Source of the DNA: Actinobacillus succinogenes 130Z
GTDB lineage: Bacteria; Pseudomonadota; Gammaproteobacteria; Enterobacterales; Pasteurellaceae
Assembly (NCBI RefSeq): GCF_000017245.1
Contig: NC_009655.1
Span: 1,364,001-1,428,000, forward strand
DNA: 64,000 nucleotides
Reading direction: 5' to 3'
Each line of letters starts with the position of its first letter. Position 1 is the first letter of the stretch. The position numbers and the translations under genes were made by a program. Positions 6,792-13,974 of this stretch are shown here, piece after piece. A model generated the notes under the pieces. The model searched no databases and was not told the DNA's origin. It saw nothing but the letters and a program-made list of their open reading frames with translations.

Positions 6792-7309
6792 GTGATCGCA
6801 GATTTATAGCTAATTCCTTTCAAACTCCTAATGCGATTGTCGATGAACTAATGCGACACTTAACTGGCGTTGAATTTAAATGCTATTCGCTTGTTGTTCG
6901 CAAAACTACGGGCTGGGGGAAAGATTGTGATGCTATTTCAATTTCTCAGTTTGTTGAATTTACAGGCGCAGGAAAAACGCAAGTTATTGATGCCTGCAAA
7001 AGCCTTGTTGATCGTGGATTATTTATCAGAACAACAGGTGCAAGAAATACTGGCGTGTATTCTCTTGATTTTTCAAAAATTACGACTGTTTCAGAAGCTG
7101 ACTTGTTCAAAAACCGAACTAGTTCGGAAAGTGAACTAGTTCAGAAAGTGAACATCACTAGTTCAGAAAGTGAACTAGTCACTAGTTCAGAAAGTGAACA
7201 TACAAAACCCAATATAAAACACACTATACAAAACACAAATAATACTACGTCGGGAAAAAATTTCCCGCCGACGGAGAGAAAAAAATCTCCTATTCTGACG
7301 ATGACTTGA
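6788..7309 (+). CDS. O-like phage replication initiator, N-terminal part (frame broken)
   Basis: 173 residues. The N-terminus (SDRRFIANSFQTPNAIVDEL, then FKCYSLVVRKTTGWGK) is the winged-helix DNA-binding domain of lambda-O-type replication proteins. Codons 111-137 contain four iterons, so the origin lies inside the gene as in lambda. The frame ends at 7309, but the -1 frame continues with a protein that looks like the missing C-terminal part (starting ISYSDDDLKAANWIFSLIKN). The switch point is A7 at 7279-7285. Either a one-base loss in a homopolymer has broken the gene, or slippage or -1 frameshifting makes the full protein. Confidence 0.8.
   Translation: MSDRRFIANSFQTPNAIVDELMRHLTGVEFKCYSLVVRKTTGWGKDCDAISISQFVEFTGAGKTQVIDACKSLVDRGLFIRTTGARNTGVYSLDFSKITTVSEADLFKNRTSSESELVQKVNITSSESELVTSSESEHTKPNIKHTIQNTNNTTSGKNFPPTERKKSPILTMT
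7118..7198 (+). repeat. origin iterons inside the replication gene
   Basis: Four near-identical 18-bp repeats ACTAGTTCAGAAAGTGAA at 7118-7135 (one base differs), 7135-7152, 7157-7174 and 7181-7198. They encode a Ser-Ser-Glu-Ser-Glu-rich linker. In lambda, O binds iterons in its own gene to open the origin; the same is inferred here. The next region up to 7260 is AT-rich, suitable for unwinding. Confidence 0.8.
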
Positions 7310-7632
7310 AGGCAGCTAATTGGATTTTTAGCTTAATCAAAAATATCAATCCGAACGCAAGAGTGCCAAATATTGCCTCTTGGGCAAACGAAATCAGGCT
7401 TATGCGTGAACGTGATAAACGAACTCACAAAGATATTTGTGAATTGTTCAAATGGGCAAACCAAGATTCATTCTGGGCTGCAAATATTCTTAGTCCAGCA
7501 AAATTACGTGAAAAATGGGATCAGCTTGTGATTAAACAGCAGTTCAGTGAATCAACTAAACGCAAAGAATCATTTGCCGAGAAAAACGCAAGAGACTGGG
7601 CAACCCCTGAGAAAATGGCGGAGGTATTTTGA
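7306..7632 (+). CDS. O-like replication protein, C-terminal part in the -1 frame
   Basis: About 108 residues from TTG at 7306, with no ATG and no proper ribosome site of its own; the open frame extends upstream to the A7 run at 7279-7285. Content (NWIFSLIKNINPNARVPNIA, DICELFKWANQDSFWAANIL) is typical of the helicase-loader-contact end of O/replication proteins. It should therefore be read as the continuation of the preceding gene after a -1 shift. It ends where the P-like gene begins (TGATG overlap). Confidence 0.7.
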   Translation: MKAANWIFSLIKNINPNARVPNIASWANEIRLMRERDKRTHKDICELFKWANQDSFWAANILSPAKLREKWDQLVIKQQFSESTKRKESFAEKNARDWATPEKMAEVF

Positions 7633-8288
7633 TGAATCAATTAACACAAAAACAGCAAGTGCGCTCAACTTACGTCCCTGAACGTGCGAAAGACATGGTT
7701 GATCGGATTTTTGAGAACTTAACCGCGAGCTGCCCAATCCTACTCACCATCAGCGGAGAGCAATTAGACATTCTGAAGCAACAATGGATTTTAGGTTTTG
7801 CCGAGAATGAAATTAAAACTTTTGAGCAAGTGAAACGTGGCATGGCAGCTGCGCGAGCAAAGCCAAATGGTTATTTGCCAAGTGTGGGCGAGTTTATCGG
7901 CTGGTGCAAGGCTGGTAATAAGTACGCACATCTGGGCTTACCAAGCGCCGACGAATTGGCAAGACGCGCAAAGGCGTTTATGGGGTATGGCTTTGAGCTG
8001 GAAGACCAATTCGCCTTTGCAAGCGACCTCGAATACTGGTTAATCACCGACGTGTATCGCAAATGCAAGGTTAATCGCTGGAATGACAAGCAATTTGACG
8101 CCGGCGTAAAAGAAACGTTGGATGCATGGGCTGGCAGATTATCCAGTGGCGAATCAATCCCTGAGCGCCGTCGCCAAATCCCGAAAACAGTCAAAATCAA
8201 GGTGACTGATGAAAAAGCCATGGATTACTTGGCAAAAATGCGCTCCATATTGCGCGGCAATAAAACTCAAAACACTGTTACAGCTTAA
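7632..8288 (+). CDS. P-like replication protein (helicase loader)
   Basis: 218 residues from the ATG at 7632, with GGAGG upstream. Contains the region LTISGEQLDILKQQWILGFAEN and GYLPSVGEFIGWC, characteristic of lambda-P-type replication proteins (Phage_lambda_P), which recruit the host DnaB helicase to the O-origin complex. It follows directly after the O-like gene as in lambda. The C-terminus is basic. Assignment is good; direct interaction with host DnaB is by family knowledge. Confidence 0.8.
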   Translation: MNQLTQKQQVRSTYVPERAKDMVDRIFENLTASCPILLTISGEQLDILKQQWILGFAENEIKTFEQVKRGMAAARAKPNGYLPSVGEFIGWCKAGNKYAHLGLPSADELARRAKAFMGYGFELEDQFAFASDLEYWLITDVYRKCKVNRWNDKQFDAGVKETLDAWAGRLSSGESIPERRRQIPKTVKIKVTDEKAMDYLAKMRSILRGNKTQNTVTA

Positions 8289-8297
8289 GGATTTCAT

Positions 8298-8813
8298 ATG
8301 AGCAAATTTGATAAAGATACTTACCCAACACCGCTTTCGTTGTTCTTGCCGCTTGATGCGGAATTTAATTTTACACTTGATGGCGCTGCATTACCGAATA
8401 ACGCAAAGTGCGATCGATATGTCACGCCTGAAATGGATTTCTTAACTTACCAGCTTCAGAACGAGCGTATTTTCATCAATCCGCCATTTAGCGATCCGTT
8501 AAGTTTTATCAAGCGGTCCATTGAATTGTTCGAATATTATAACTGCTTGGTGGTGATGTTGTTACCGGTTGATATTAGCACGGAATGGTTTTCGCTTATT
8601 ACACGGAAGGCAACTGAAATCCGCTTTATTGTTGGTGGACGCATTAAGTTCGTAAGCCCTGAAACAGGCGACTGGACCGATGTTTGTCGTGGCAATCACT
8701 TAGCGATATTTGATCCACGCCACCGCAATATGGGGCAAGTCATCCGCAATATCCACATTGATGATTTGGGAAAATTTGAATGGCGAGTAAACAGCAGAAA
8801 AAGAAAACCGTAA
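8298..8813 (+). CDS. phage DNA N6-adenine methyltransferase
   Basis: 171 residues. The catalytic motif IV NPPF (FINPPFSDPLSFIKRS, about residues 55-70) and the compact T1-Dam-like layout (phage_N6A_met family) identify an adenine methylase acting on phage DNA, often at GATC. MSKFDKDTYPTPLSLFLPLD matches the N-terminal D-x-Y-x-TP of the family. It may protect the phage from host restriction or affect replication or packaging. It overlaps the next gene by 34 bases. Confidence 0.85.
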   Translation: MSKFDKDTYPTPLSLFLPLDAEFNFTLDGAALPNNAKCDRYVTPEMDFLTYQLQNERIFINPPFSDPLSFIKRSIELFEYYNCLVVMLLPVDISTEWFSLITRKATEIRFIVGGRIKFVSPETGDWTDVCRGNHLAIFDPRHRNMGQVIRNIHIDDLGKFEWRVNSRKRKP

Positions 8814-9415
8814 TTCATGCGGTGAAATACGCAAATGGTGCGGTGGTGGCGGAAACGGATTACGACCGCAATTTGCTGAAAAGCTTGCCTGTTGGAAGTG
8901 CGGTCAAAATTATGCCGCTATCCAATAATCGAAACTATCAACACCACAAGAAATTTTTCGCACTTTTGGACGCTGGATTTGAGTATTGGCAACCTGAATT
9001 TAGCGTATTAACCCAAGCGGAAGAATGGATTGCTCAAGCGGTAGCACATGAAATTGCTATAGTGGCAAATGATGAACATCTCTATCAGAACGTAACAAAG
9101 CCAATCGCAGATCGTGTTTTAGCAAAAGTGCGGTCAAACCGCGAATCTAAATTGGACTATGAGGGGATGAAGACGCTTGAAGCCTATTTAGATCATGTGA
9201 TGAAAAAGGCTGGGTTTTACGATATTAAGCCAAGCCAAGATGGTGGCACAACGAAAGAACGTTGGTCAATCTCATTTGCGAATATGAGCCAAGAAAAATT
9301 CAATTCCGTTTACAGGGCTGTATTTGGGGTTATCTGGAATGAAACACTTTGTAATATCTATGAAAGCGAATGGGAATTGGATAACAAAATTAATCAATTA
9401 ATAGGATTTTGCTGA
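8780..9415 (+). CDS. DUF1367 family phage protein
   Basis: 211 residues. The segment LKSLPVGSAVKIMPLSNNRN followed by YQHHKKFFALLDAGFEYW is the hallmark of DUF1367, found in the nin-like region of lambdoid phages. Function is unknown; its neighbours (methylase, DUF1364, RusA) suggest a role in DNA metabolism. The stop overlaps the start of the following short gene (TGATG). Confidence 0.8.
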   Translation: MASKQQKKKTVIHAVKYANGAVVAETDYDRNLLKSLPVGSAVKIMPLSNNRNYQHHKKFFALLDAGFEYWQPEFSVLTQAEEWIAQAVAHEIAIVANDEHLYQNVTKPIADRVLAKVRSNRESKLDYEGMKTLEAYLDHVMKKAGFYDIKPSQDGGTTKERWSISFANMSQEKFNSVYRAVFGVIWNETLCNIYESEWELDNKINQLIGFC

Positions 9416-9540
9416 TGGGTGAGAAGAAACAAGAAAGCGACCGCCTTTATGCCGGGTTGATGAAACAGCTTAAAGATTGGCGTAAGTGGCAACAAAGCGG
9501 ACGCCGTGATACTGATGTGATAAACGGGAGAACTAAATAA
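9415..9540 (+). CDS. 41-residue nin-region protein
   Basis: Begins MGEKKQESDRLYAGLMKQLK; basic and helical. Start overlaps the preceding stop and its own stop overlaps the next start (TAATG), so it is embedded in a tightly coupled operon, which supports real translation. No family recognised. Confidence 0.6.
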   Translation: MGEKKQESDRLYAGLMKQLKDWRKWQQSGRRDTDVINGRTK

Positions 9541-9830
9541 TGGCAAAGGTAGATTTGAGGAAGGAAGCTAAAGGGCGCGATTGTCAAGTGCGGTTACCTG
9601 GGATTTGCAACCATAACCCAGAAACAGTCGTATTAGCGCATTATCGCATAGCAGGGCTTAATGGAGTAGGGCAAAAGCCCGATGATATTTTAGGTGCGTG
9701 GTGTTGCAGTAGTTGCCACGATGAATGCGACCGCAGAACGCGCAAAATGGATACTGAATTTGTGCGCTTAGCTCATGCGGAAGGCGTTATGCGCACTCAA
9801 GCGATTTTACGCAAGGAAGGCAAACTATGA
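9540..9830 (+). CDS. DUF1364 (YbcO-type) phage nuclease domain protein
   Basis: 96 residues with cysteine/histidine pairs C-x4-C (DCQVRLPGIC), AHYR, and CCSSCHDECDRR. This is the DUF1364/YbcO family, which has an HNH-like zinc fold seen in nin regions of lambdoid prophages and may act in recombination with RusA, the next gene. Overlaps RusA by four bases. Confidence 0.8.
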   Translation: MAKVDLRKEAKGRDCQVRLPGICNHNPETVVLAHYRIAGLNGVGQKPDDILGAWCCSSCHDECDRRTRKMDTEFVRLAHAEGVMRTQAILRKEGKL

Positions 9831-10192
9831 GTGAGTGGTTAGAGATTGCCTTACCTTATCCACCGTCGGTAAATCATTATTGGAAACACACAAGAAGCGG
9901 CAGACATTACATTTCAAAAGCAGGGCGCGAATTTAAGCGCATTGCAACTGAAGTTTGTAAACAGTTCGATCCGTTTGAAAGTGCGGTCGAAATTAAGATA
10001 GAGATTTATTTTCCCGATAACCGCGCTCGTGACCTAGACAACTTACCCAAAGGTATTTTTGATAGTTTAGTCGGTGCTGGTCTAATCAAAGATGACAACC
10101 GCACAATCATTCGCAAATATTCCATCGAAGAAAAAGGCGTTATCGCCAAAGGCAAAACCATCATCAAGATTAAAGGAATTAATAATGCGTAA
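9827..10192 (+). CDS. rusA: RusA-type Holliday junction resolvase
   Basis: 121 residues. The N-terminal LPYPPSVNHYWKHTRSGRHY and the acidic cluster in DNRARDLDNLPKGIFDSLVG (two conserved aspartates binding metal) are diagnostic of RusA. The enzyme cuts four-way junctions arising during phage recombination and replication; family members are dimers preferring CC dinucleotides. Position in a nin-like block between DUF1364 and Q is standard. Confidence 0.9.
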   Translation: MSEWLEIALPYPPSVNHYWKHTRSGRHYISKAGREFKRIATEVCKQFDPFESAVEIKIEIYFPDNRARDLDNLPKGIFDSLVGAGLIKDDNRTIIRKYSIEEKGVIAKGKTIIKIKGINNA

Positions 10193-10206
10193 ATGGGGTA
10201 CAAATA

Positions 10207-10557
10207 ATGAATTTTAAGGCAAAATTTATTCGGTTTGGTTATTGGGGCAATTCACGGCTGGAAACGGATTATCCCGTCGCGACAGTCGGTATAAAAGGGG
10301 CAGATAGAACAAAACCATACTTAGACCCACTAAGTGATGATGAAGGTATGCTCATTGATAAAGGGTTACTGCTGATGAAACAAATAAACTTCGACCAATT
10401 CCACGTTTTTATGCTGACTTACGTCAAGCGATATGATCGGGCGGATATTTGTCATTTTAAAAACATCAGTCTGAAACACTATTACAATTTGTTACACGAA
10501 GCGGAAAGCTTTTTGATAGGGTATTTGTTGCGCGGTGAAGTCGTTTTCTTTGCGTAA
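10207..10557 (+). CDS. antiterminator Q-like protein (DUF1133)
   Basis: 116 residues. YVKRYDRADICHFKNISLKHYYNLLHEAE is a compact HTH-like end typical of the DUF1133/antitermination Q group, which lies between RusA and the late genes. Such proteins load onto RNA polymerase paused at the late promoter and let it pass terminators. The late promoter candidate at 13855 with a terminator 52 bases after its -10, and many terminators within the late operon, fit this role. The accessory block separates Q from its promoter. Confidence 0.7.
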   Translation: MNFKAKFIRFGYWGNSRLETDYPVATVGIKGADRTKPYLDPLSDDEGMLIDKGLLLMKQINFDQFHVFMLTYVKRYDRADICHFKNISLKHYYNLLHEAESFLIGYLLRGEVVFFA

Positions 10558-10679
10558 TTGACGAGTGATATTCACTACAAATCAAGAGATATTAATTGCT
10601 CAAAAATTATTCAAAAAATCAATTAATTGAATCCTTTTATCTGTTTTGTGATCTAGATCGTAGAAAATCTAATTATGTT

Positions 10680-10708
10680 TTGTAAACTGACAAACTATTT
10701 GGAATAGT
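10680..10708 (+). promoter_or_regulatory. promoter of the accessory block
   Basis: TTGTAA (10680-10685), 17 bp, AATAGT (10703-10708), 12 bases before the coiled-coil gene. It follows a non-coding AT-rich stretch after Q, so the block can be expressed in the lysogen independently of the lytic operon. Confidence 0.45.
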
Positions 10709-10720
10709 GAGAAAGTTTTT

Positions 10721-11089
10721 ATGGCTAGAAAAGTATCTCTCTTAGGTGTCGCATTCAAGATAGCGAAGCATGCTGCAAAAGAAGCTAAGAGAGCAGAAAA
10801 AGAACGTATTAGACTTGAAAAACAAGCTTTGCAAGAAATAAGAAAGGCTAATCAGGAATTATTAAGGCAAGAAAAGGAGATAGAGAGGGCAAAAAAAGCA
10901 CAGGAAAGATGTAGACTTAGCGAAATGAAGCAACGAGAGAGGGAGGCTAGAGACTACGAGAAACTATTGGCGCTAAAAAAGAAGGAAGATATTTCTAAAT
11001 TCTTATCCAATGCTAAGAAAGATTATGAAAAGCGTTGTGAAGAACGAAAAAAAATAATAACAAAATATATTAGAAAAAACTTAAAATAA
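10721..11089 (+). CDS. small, highly charged coiled-coil protein, unknown
   Basis: 122 residues, almost entirely charged helix (runs such as AKEAKRAEKERIRLEKQALQ); no signal or membrane segment. Codons are AT-rich relative to flanking phage genes, suggesting recent acquisition. Its stop is 14 bases before the chosen start of the DUF4041/GIY-YIG gene, so the two form an operon. It could be a partner or regulator of that nuclease; no family recognised. Confidence 0.6.
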   Translation: MARKVSLLGVAFKIAKHAAKEAKRAEKERIRLEKQALQEIRKANQELLRQEKEIERAKKAQERCRLSEMKQREREARDYEKLLALKKKEDISKFLSNAKKDYEKRCEERKKIITKYIRKNLK

Positions 11090-11103
11090 ATATGGTAGGT
11101 ATT

Positions 11104-12603
11104 ATGGAACTATTAGTAGGTTTTTTTATTATTTTATCCTCTTTTATTTTATTGGTTATTGGTGTTTATATTTATTTTAAGAGAAAGTTAGGTGAATATA
11201 AAAGCTATAAAGAAGCAATAGTTGAGACGAAAAAAGCTCTAGAAGAGTCACAAGAAGAACTTGATAAAGTTAATGATTCGGTATCAAAAGCTAAAGAGCA
11301 GTTGAGTTCTATTGAAGAAAAAATGAACTTAATCAATGATGAATATGATGAAATATATTCTGAAACCGAAGAGTTAAGAACTTTAAAAAGTAATGCCGAT
11401 AGTCTTATAAAAACAGTTAGTGACAAAGAAAAAGAAAAGGTCAATTTATCTACAACTCTTAGTGACTTATATGAAAAAAGAGATAGCTTAGAAGAGCGTA
11501 TATATAAATTGCAAAGTAAAATAGATTTATATTCGACTTTAGAAGAGTTTTCAGATTCCGGACATTTTGAGCTGCCAGATTATTTATATCAAACATCAGA
11601 GAGATTTGCAGAAGAAATTAAACGAGTAAGGGAAGAGCAAAAAGCACTAATTCAGGCTAAAGATGCAATCTACTTTCCGGAAACTGCGTTAGGTGCGGTG
11701 ATAGGCACACAGTCTGATAGTCGTCGGGCTTTAGAAGGTCAAGTTAAATTGATGTTATTGGCCTTTAATGAAGATTGTGATCTTTTAATCAGTAAAGTAA
11801 GACTAGGGTATTATCCAAAAACATTGGAAAGAATAAAAAGTTTGGCTGATAGTTTAGAAAAATTATCAGTCCATTTTCAATGTCGATTTAATATAAAATA
11901 TATTGAATTAAAACTTGAAGAGTGTACTTTACAATATCAATATAAGCTCAAAAAACAAGAAGAAGATGAAGAGCAACGTTTAATTAGAGAACAAATGAGA
12001 GAGGAGCAGAAAGCGAGACGTGAATATGAAAAAGCAATAGCGGATGCAGAAAAAGAGGAGAAAATGTATAACGCTTTGCTTGAAAAGGCTAAATTAGAAT
12101 TGCAGTCAGCTAGTGCTGAAAAAATGGCGGCAGTAAAAGCGCAAATTGAGTTACTTGAGCAACAATTAGCTGAAGCCCAAAATAAAGAAGAAAGGGCTAG
12201 AAGTCTTGCAGAACAGACCCGACGTGGATATATCTATGTAATTAGTAATATTGGGTCATTCGGGGAAAATATATATAAAATTGGTTTGACTAGAAGGTTA
12301 GACCCAATGGAAAGAGTGAGGGAATTAGGTGATGCAAGTGTACCATTCTTCTTTGATGTACATGCATTTATTTATTCTGAAGATGCCCCGGCCTTAGAAA
12401 GGGAGTTACATTATCGATTCAACGATCGTAGAGTTAATGCCGTTAACTATAGAAGAGAATTTTTTAATGTTAAGTTAGAAGATATTAGGCAAGTTATTAT
12501 TGATATTACAGGTAGTGACGTTGATTTTCATATGACTGCTTTAGCAGAAGAGTATTATGAAACACAGCGTATCCGTGGTACATATAAAAGTATTATTGAA
12601 TAA
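11104..12603 (+). CDS. membrane-anchored DUF4041 + GIY-YIG (T5orf172/MUG113) nuclease, SNIPE-like
   Basis: 499 residues from the ATG at 11104 (GGTAGG upstream; ATG 11092 also possible). Order: one N-terminal membrane segment (LLVGFFIILSSFILLVIGVY), coiled coil (about 30-160), DUF4041 (about 165-290, around YFPETALGAVIG and LMLLAFNEDCDLLI), second charged coiled coil (285-370), and C-terminal GIY-YIG/T5orf172 domain (from 375: YIYVISNIG, YKIGLTRR, ERELHYRF, REFF). From memory, this is the architecture of SNIPE, a membrane-bound nuclease that cuts phage DNA during injection. Here it is carried by a prophage with its own promoter and terminator, so superinfection exclusion is likely but inferred. 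Confidence 0.85.
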   Translation: MELLVGFFIILSSFILLVIGVYIYFKRKLGEYKSYKEAIVETKKALEESQEELDKVNDSVSKAKEQLSSIEEKMNLINDEYDEIYSETEELRTLKSNADSLIKTVSDKEKEKVNLSTTLSDLYEKRDSLEERIYKLQSKIDLYSTLEEFSDSGHFELPDYLYQTSERFAEEIKRVREEQKALIQAKDAIYFPETALGAVIGTQSDSRRALEGQVKLMLLAFNEDCDLLISKVRLGYYPKTLERIKSLADSLEKLSVHFQCRFNIKYIELKLEECTLQYQYKLKKQEEDEEQRLIREQMREEQKARREYEKAIADAEKEEKMYNALLEKAKLELQSASAEKMAAVKAQIELLEQQLAEAQNKEERARSLAEQTRRGYIYVISNIGSFGENIYKIGLTRRLDPMERVRELGDASVPFFFDVHAFIYSEDAPALERELHYRFNDRRVNAVNYRREFFNVKLEDIRQVIIDITGSDVDFHMTALAEEYYETQRIRGTYKSIIE

Positions 12604-12610
12604 AAAATAT

Positions 12611-12639
12611 AAAGCCTGTTTACAAAGCAGGCTTTTTTT
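12611..12639 (+). terminator. terminator after the DUF4041 nuclease gene
   Basis: AAAGCCTG/CAGGCTTT stem followed by a T run, eight bases after the stop. Together with the promoter at 10680 it frames the two genes as one cassette. Confidence 0.85.
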
Positions 12640-12773
12640 ATTATTATCCTCCATAAGGTGTCGTAACCTTAACAACAAGCGGCAATCCGCACCCGTCAGA
12701 CAAGCGGTTTTTTTATGTCAAAATTTTGCAGATCTGTTTTCCTTGCCATTAAAAATAGATTTGGAAAACTCAA

Positions 12774-12868
12774 TGTCGAGAGGGCGGAGAATACAATACC
12801 CGAAAGGGGAATAATCCCAGCCTACTTGTTGAGGCTTACGAACCTCTCGACACCCTATTCGATAGGGT
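12774..12868 (+). ncRNA. C4-type antisense RNA upstream of the antirepressor gene
   Basis: A perfect 10-bp stem (TGTCGAGAGG 12774-12783 with CCTCTCGACA 12843-12852) encloses a small hairpin (CCC-GAAA-GGG) and is followed by hairpin ACCCTA/TAGGGT (12852-12868). The enclosed CTACTTGTTG (12822-12831) and CTTACGAA (12835-12842) are complementary to CAACAAGGAG (the antirepressor ribosome site, 12883-12892, one mismatch) and to TTCGTAAG (12873-12880). That is the arrangement of P1/P7 c4 RNA, which blocks ant translation from the same transcript. Confidence 0.7.
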
Positions 12869-12898
12869 AAATTTCGTAAGAACAACAAGGAGACAACT

Positions 12899-13819
12899 AT
12901 GTCTAATCAAATCTCTACTCAAACTATCTCGTTCTACGGTTCAGCTCTTATTACATTAAAAGTTGAAGATGTTATCTATACAGCAGTTAGACCTATTGCT
13001 GAAGCATTAGGTTTATCTTGGGGAGCTCAATCAATTAAGCTAAATAAGAACAAAGATAAATTCAACTGTTTCGATATCGAAACGGTTGGGGCAGACGGTA
13101 AAATTCGCAAAATGCTCTGTATGCCACTGAAAAAACTCAATGGCTGGCTCTTTAGCATTAACCCTGAGAAAGTGCGGCCTGATTTAAAAGAAAAAGTGAT
13201 CCGCTATCAAGAAGAATGTTTTGAGGCACTTTACAACTATTGGCACTTTGGCAAAGCGGAAAGACAAAGTGCGGTCAAAATTGAGAAACTTTCTGCGGAA
13301 CATCAAACTGCAATTAAAGATTTAGTCTTAGGCAGAGCAAAAAATTTACCGAAAGACAAACAAGCGTCCGTGATTATTAAACAATGGGCAGCATTGAAAA
13401 ATCACTTTGGCAAAACATACAAAGAAATTAACGATGATCAATTTGCTGAAGCCGTGAGTTTAATCGCTCGTTTACCTTTGGAAGGTGAATTGATTATTGA
13501 TGAACGCAAAGAGCAGGTTGCTTTAACAGAAGCTGAATTGCAACAGCTTGCGTGGGATTGGTTCGCTTTATTCAAGTGCGTTGAGTTTACCGGTTATATC
13601 TTGCCGGCATTAGATAGCATACAATCAAAATTTGCACCACAGGCACACAGTATTGTATCCGAATATGGTTCAATGCTCCGCCGGCATCAACCACTTCTCC
13701 AAAAGCTTACCGCTGAGTTTAAAACCGGAACATGGGAAGATCAAAACTGGAACCGGGTATTACCAACTATTCGGGATAATGATGTGCTATACCCCAAACA
13801 TAGATTAATTAGACGTTAA
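12899..13819 (+). CDS. phage antirepressor (P22 Ant N-terminal domain)
   Basis: 306 residues. Residues about 5-120 form the P22_AR_N domain (YTAVRPIAEALGLSWGAQSI, CMPLKKLNGWLFSINPEKVR, YQEECFEALYNYW). The rest is helical and resembles the C-terminal antirepressor region. Such proteins bind and inactivate phage repressors, triggering induction. AAGGAG (12887-12892) six bases before the ATG is the target of the C4-type RNA just upstream, so synthesis should be silenced post-transcriptionally in the lysogen. Confidence 0.85.
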   Translation: MSNQISTQTISFYGSALITLKVEDVIYTAVRPIAEALGLSWGAQSIKLNKNKDKFNCFDIETVGADGKIRKMLCMPLKKLNGWLFSINPEKVRPDLKEKVIRYQEECFEALYNYWHFGKAERQSAVKIEKLSAEHQTAIKDLVLGRAKNLPKDKQASVIIKQWAALKNHFGKTYKEINDDQFAEAVSLIARLPLEGELIIDERKEQVALTEAELQQLAWDWFALFKCVEFTGYILPALDSIQSKFAPQAHSIVSEYGSMLRRHQPLLQKLTAEFKTGTWEDQNWNRVLPTIRDNDVLYPKHRLIRR

Positions 13820-13854
13820 AACTTAACCAAAATTGACCGCACTTTAAAAAACAC

Positions 13855-13883
13855 TTGCAAAGTGTACACTAAAAGTATATAGT
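13855..13883 (+). promoter_or_regulatory. late promoter candidate (PR'-like)
   Basis: TTGCAA (13855-13860), exactly 17 bp, TATAGT (13878-13883): the best-formed promoter in the late region. The transcript would meet a strong terminator at 13935-13966, the layout of lambda PR'-tR', where Q lets polymerase pass into the lysis and head genes. Confidence 0.6.
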
Positions 13884-13934
13884 TTGTGCTATGAGTGCGG
13901 TTTTGCACATTTAAAACGCACAAATGATTTTAAC

Positions 13935-13966
13935 AGCCCTGATGGTTTATGCCGTCGGGGCTTTTT
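13935..13966 (+). terminator. tR'-like terminator after the late promoter
   Basis: An 11-bp stem AGCCCTGATGG/CCGTCGGGGCT (with wobble pairs), loop of six, then TTTTT. Without antitermination the leader RNA would be about 75 bases. Confidence 0.7.
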
Positions 13967-13974
13967 GTTGGTGG

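Noticed and set aside
7118..7198. Possible short CRISPR array
   Set aside because: Repeats are contiguous or separated by 4-6 bases with no spacers and lie inside the O-type gene; they are origin iterons.
12557..12814. 85-residue frame overlapping the end of the DUF4041 gene
   Set aside because: It runs through a terminator and into the C4-type RNA, has no ribosome site and its composition is not protein-like.
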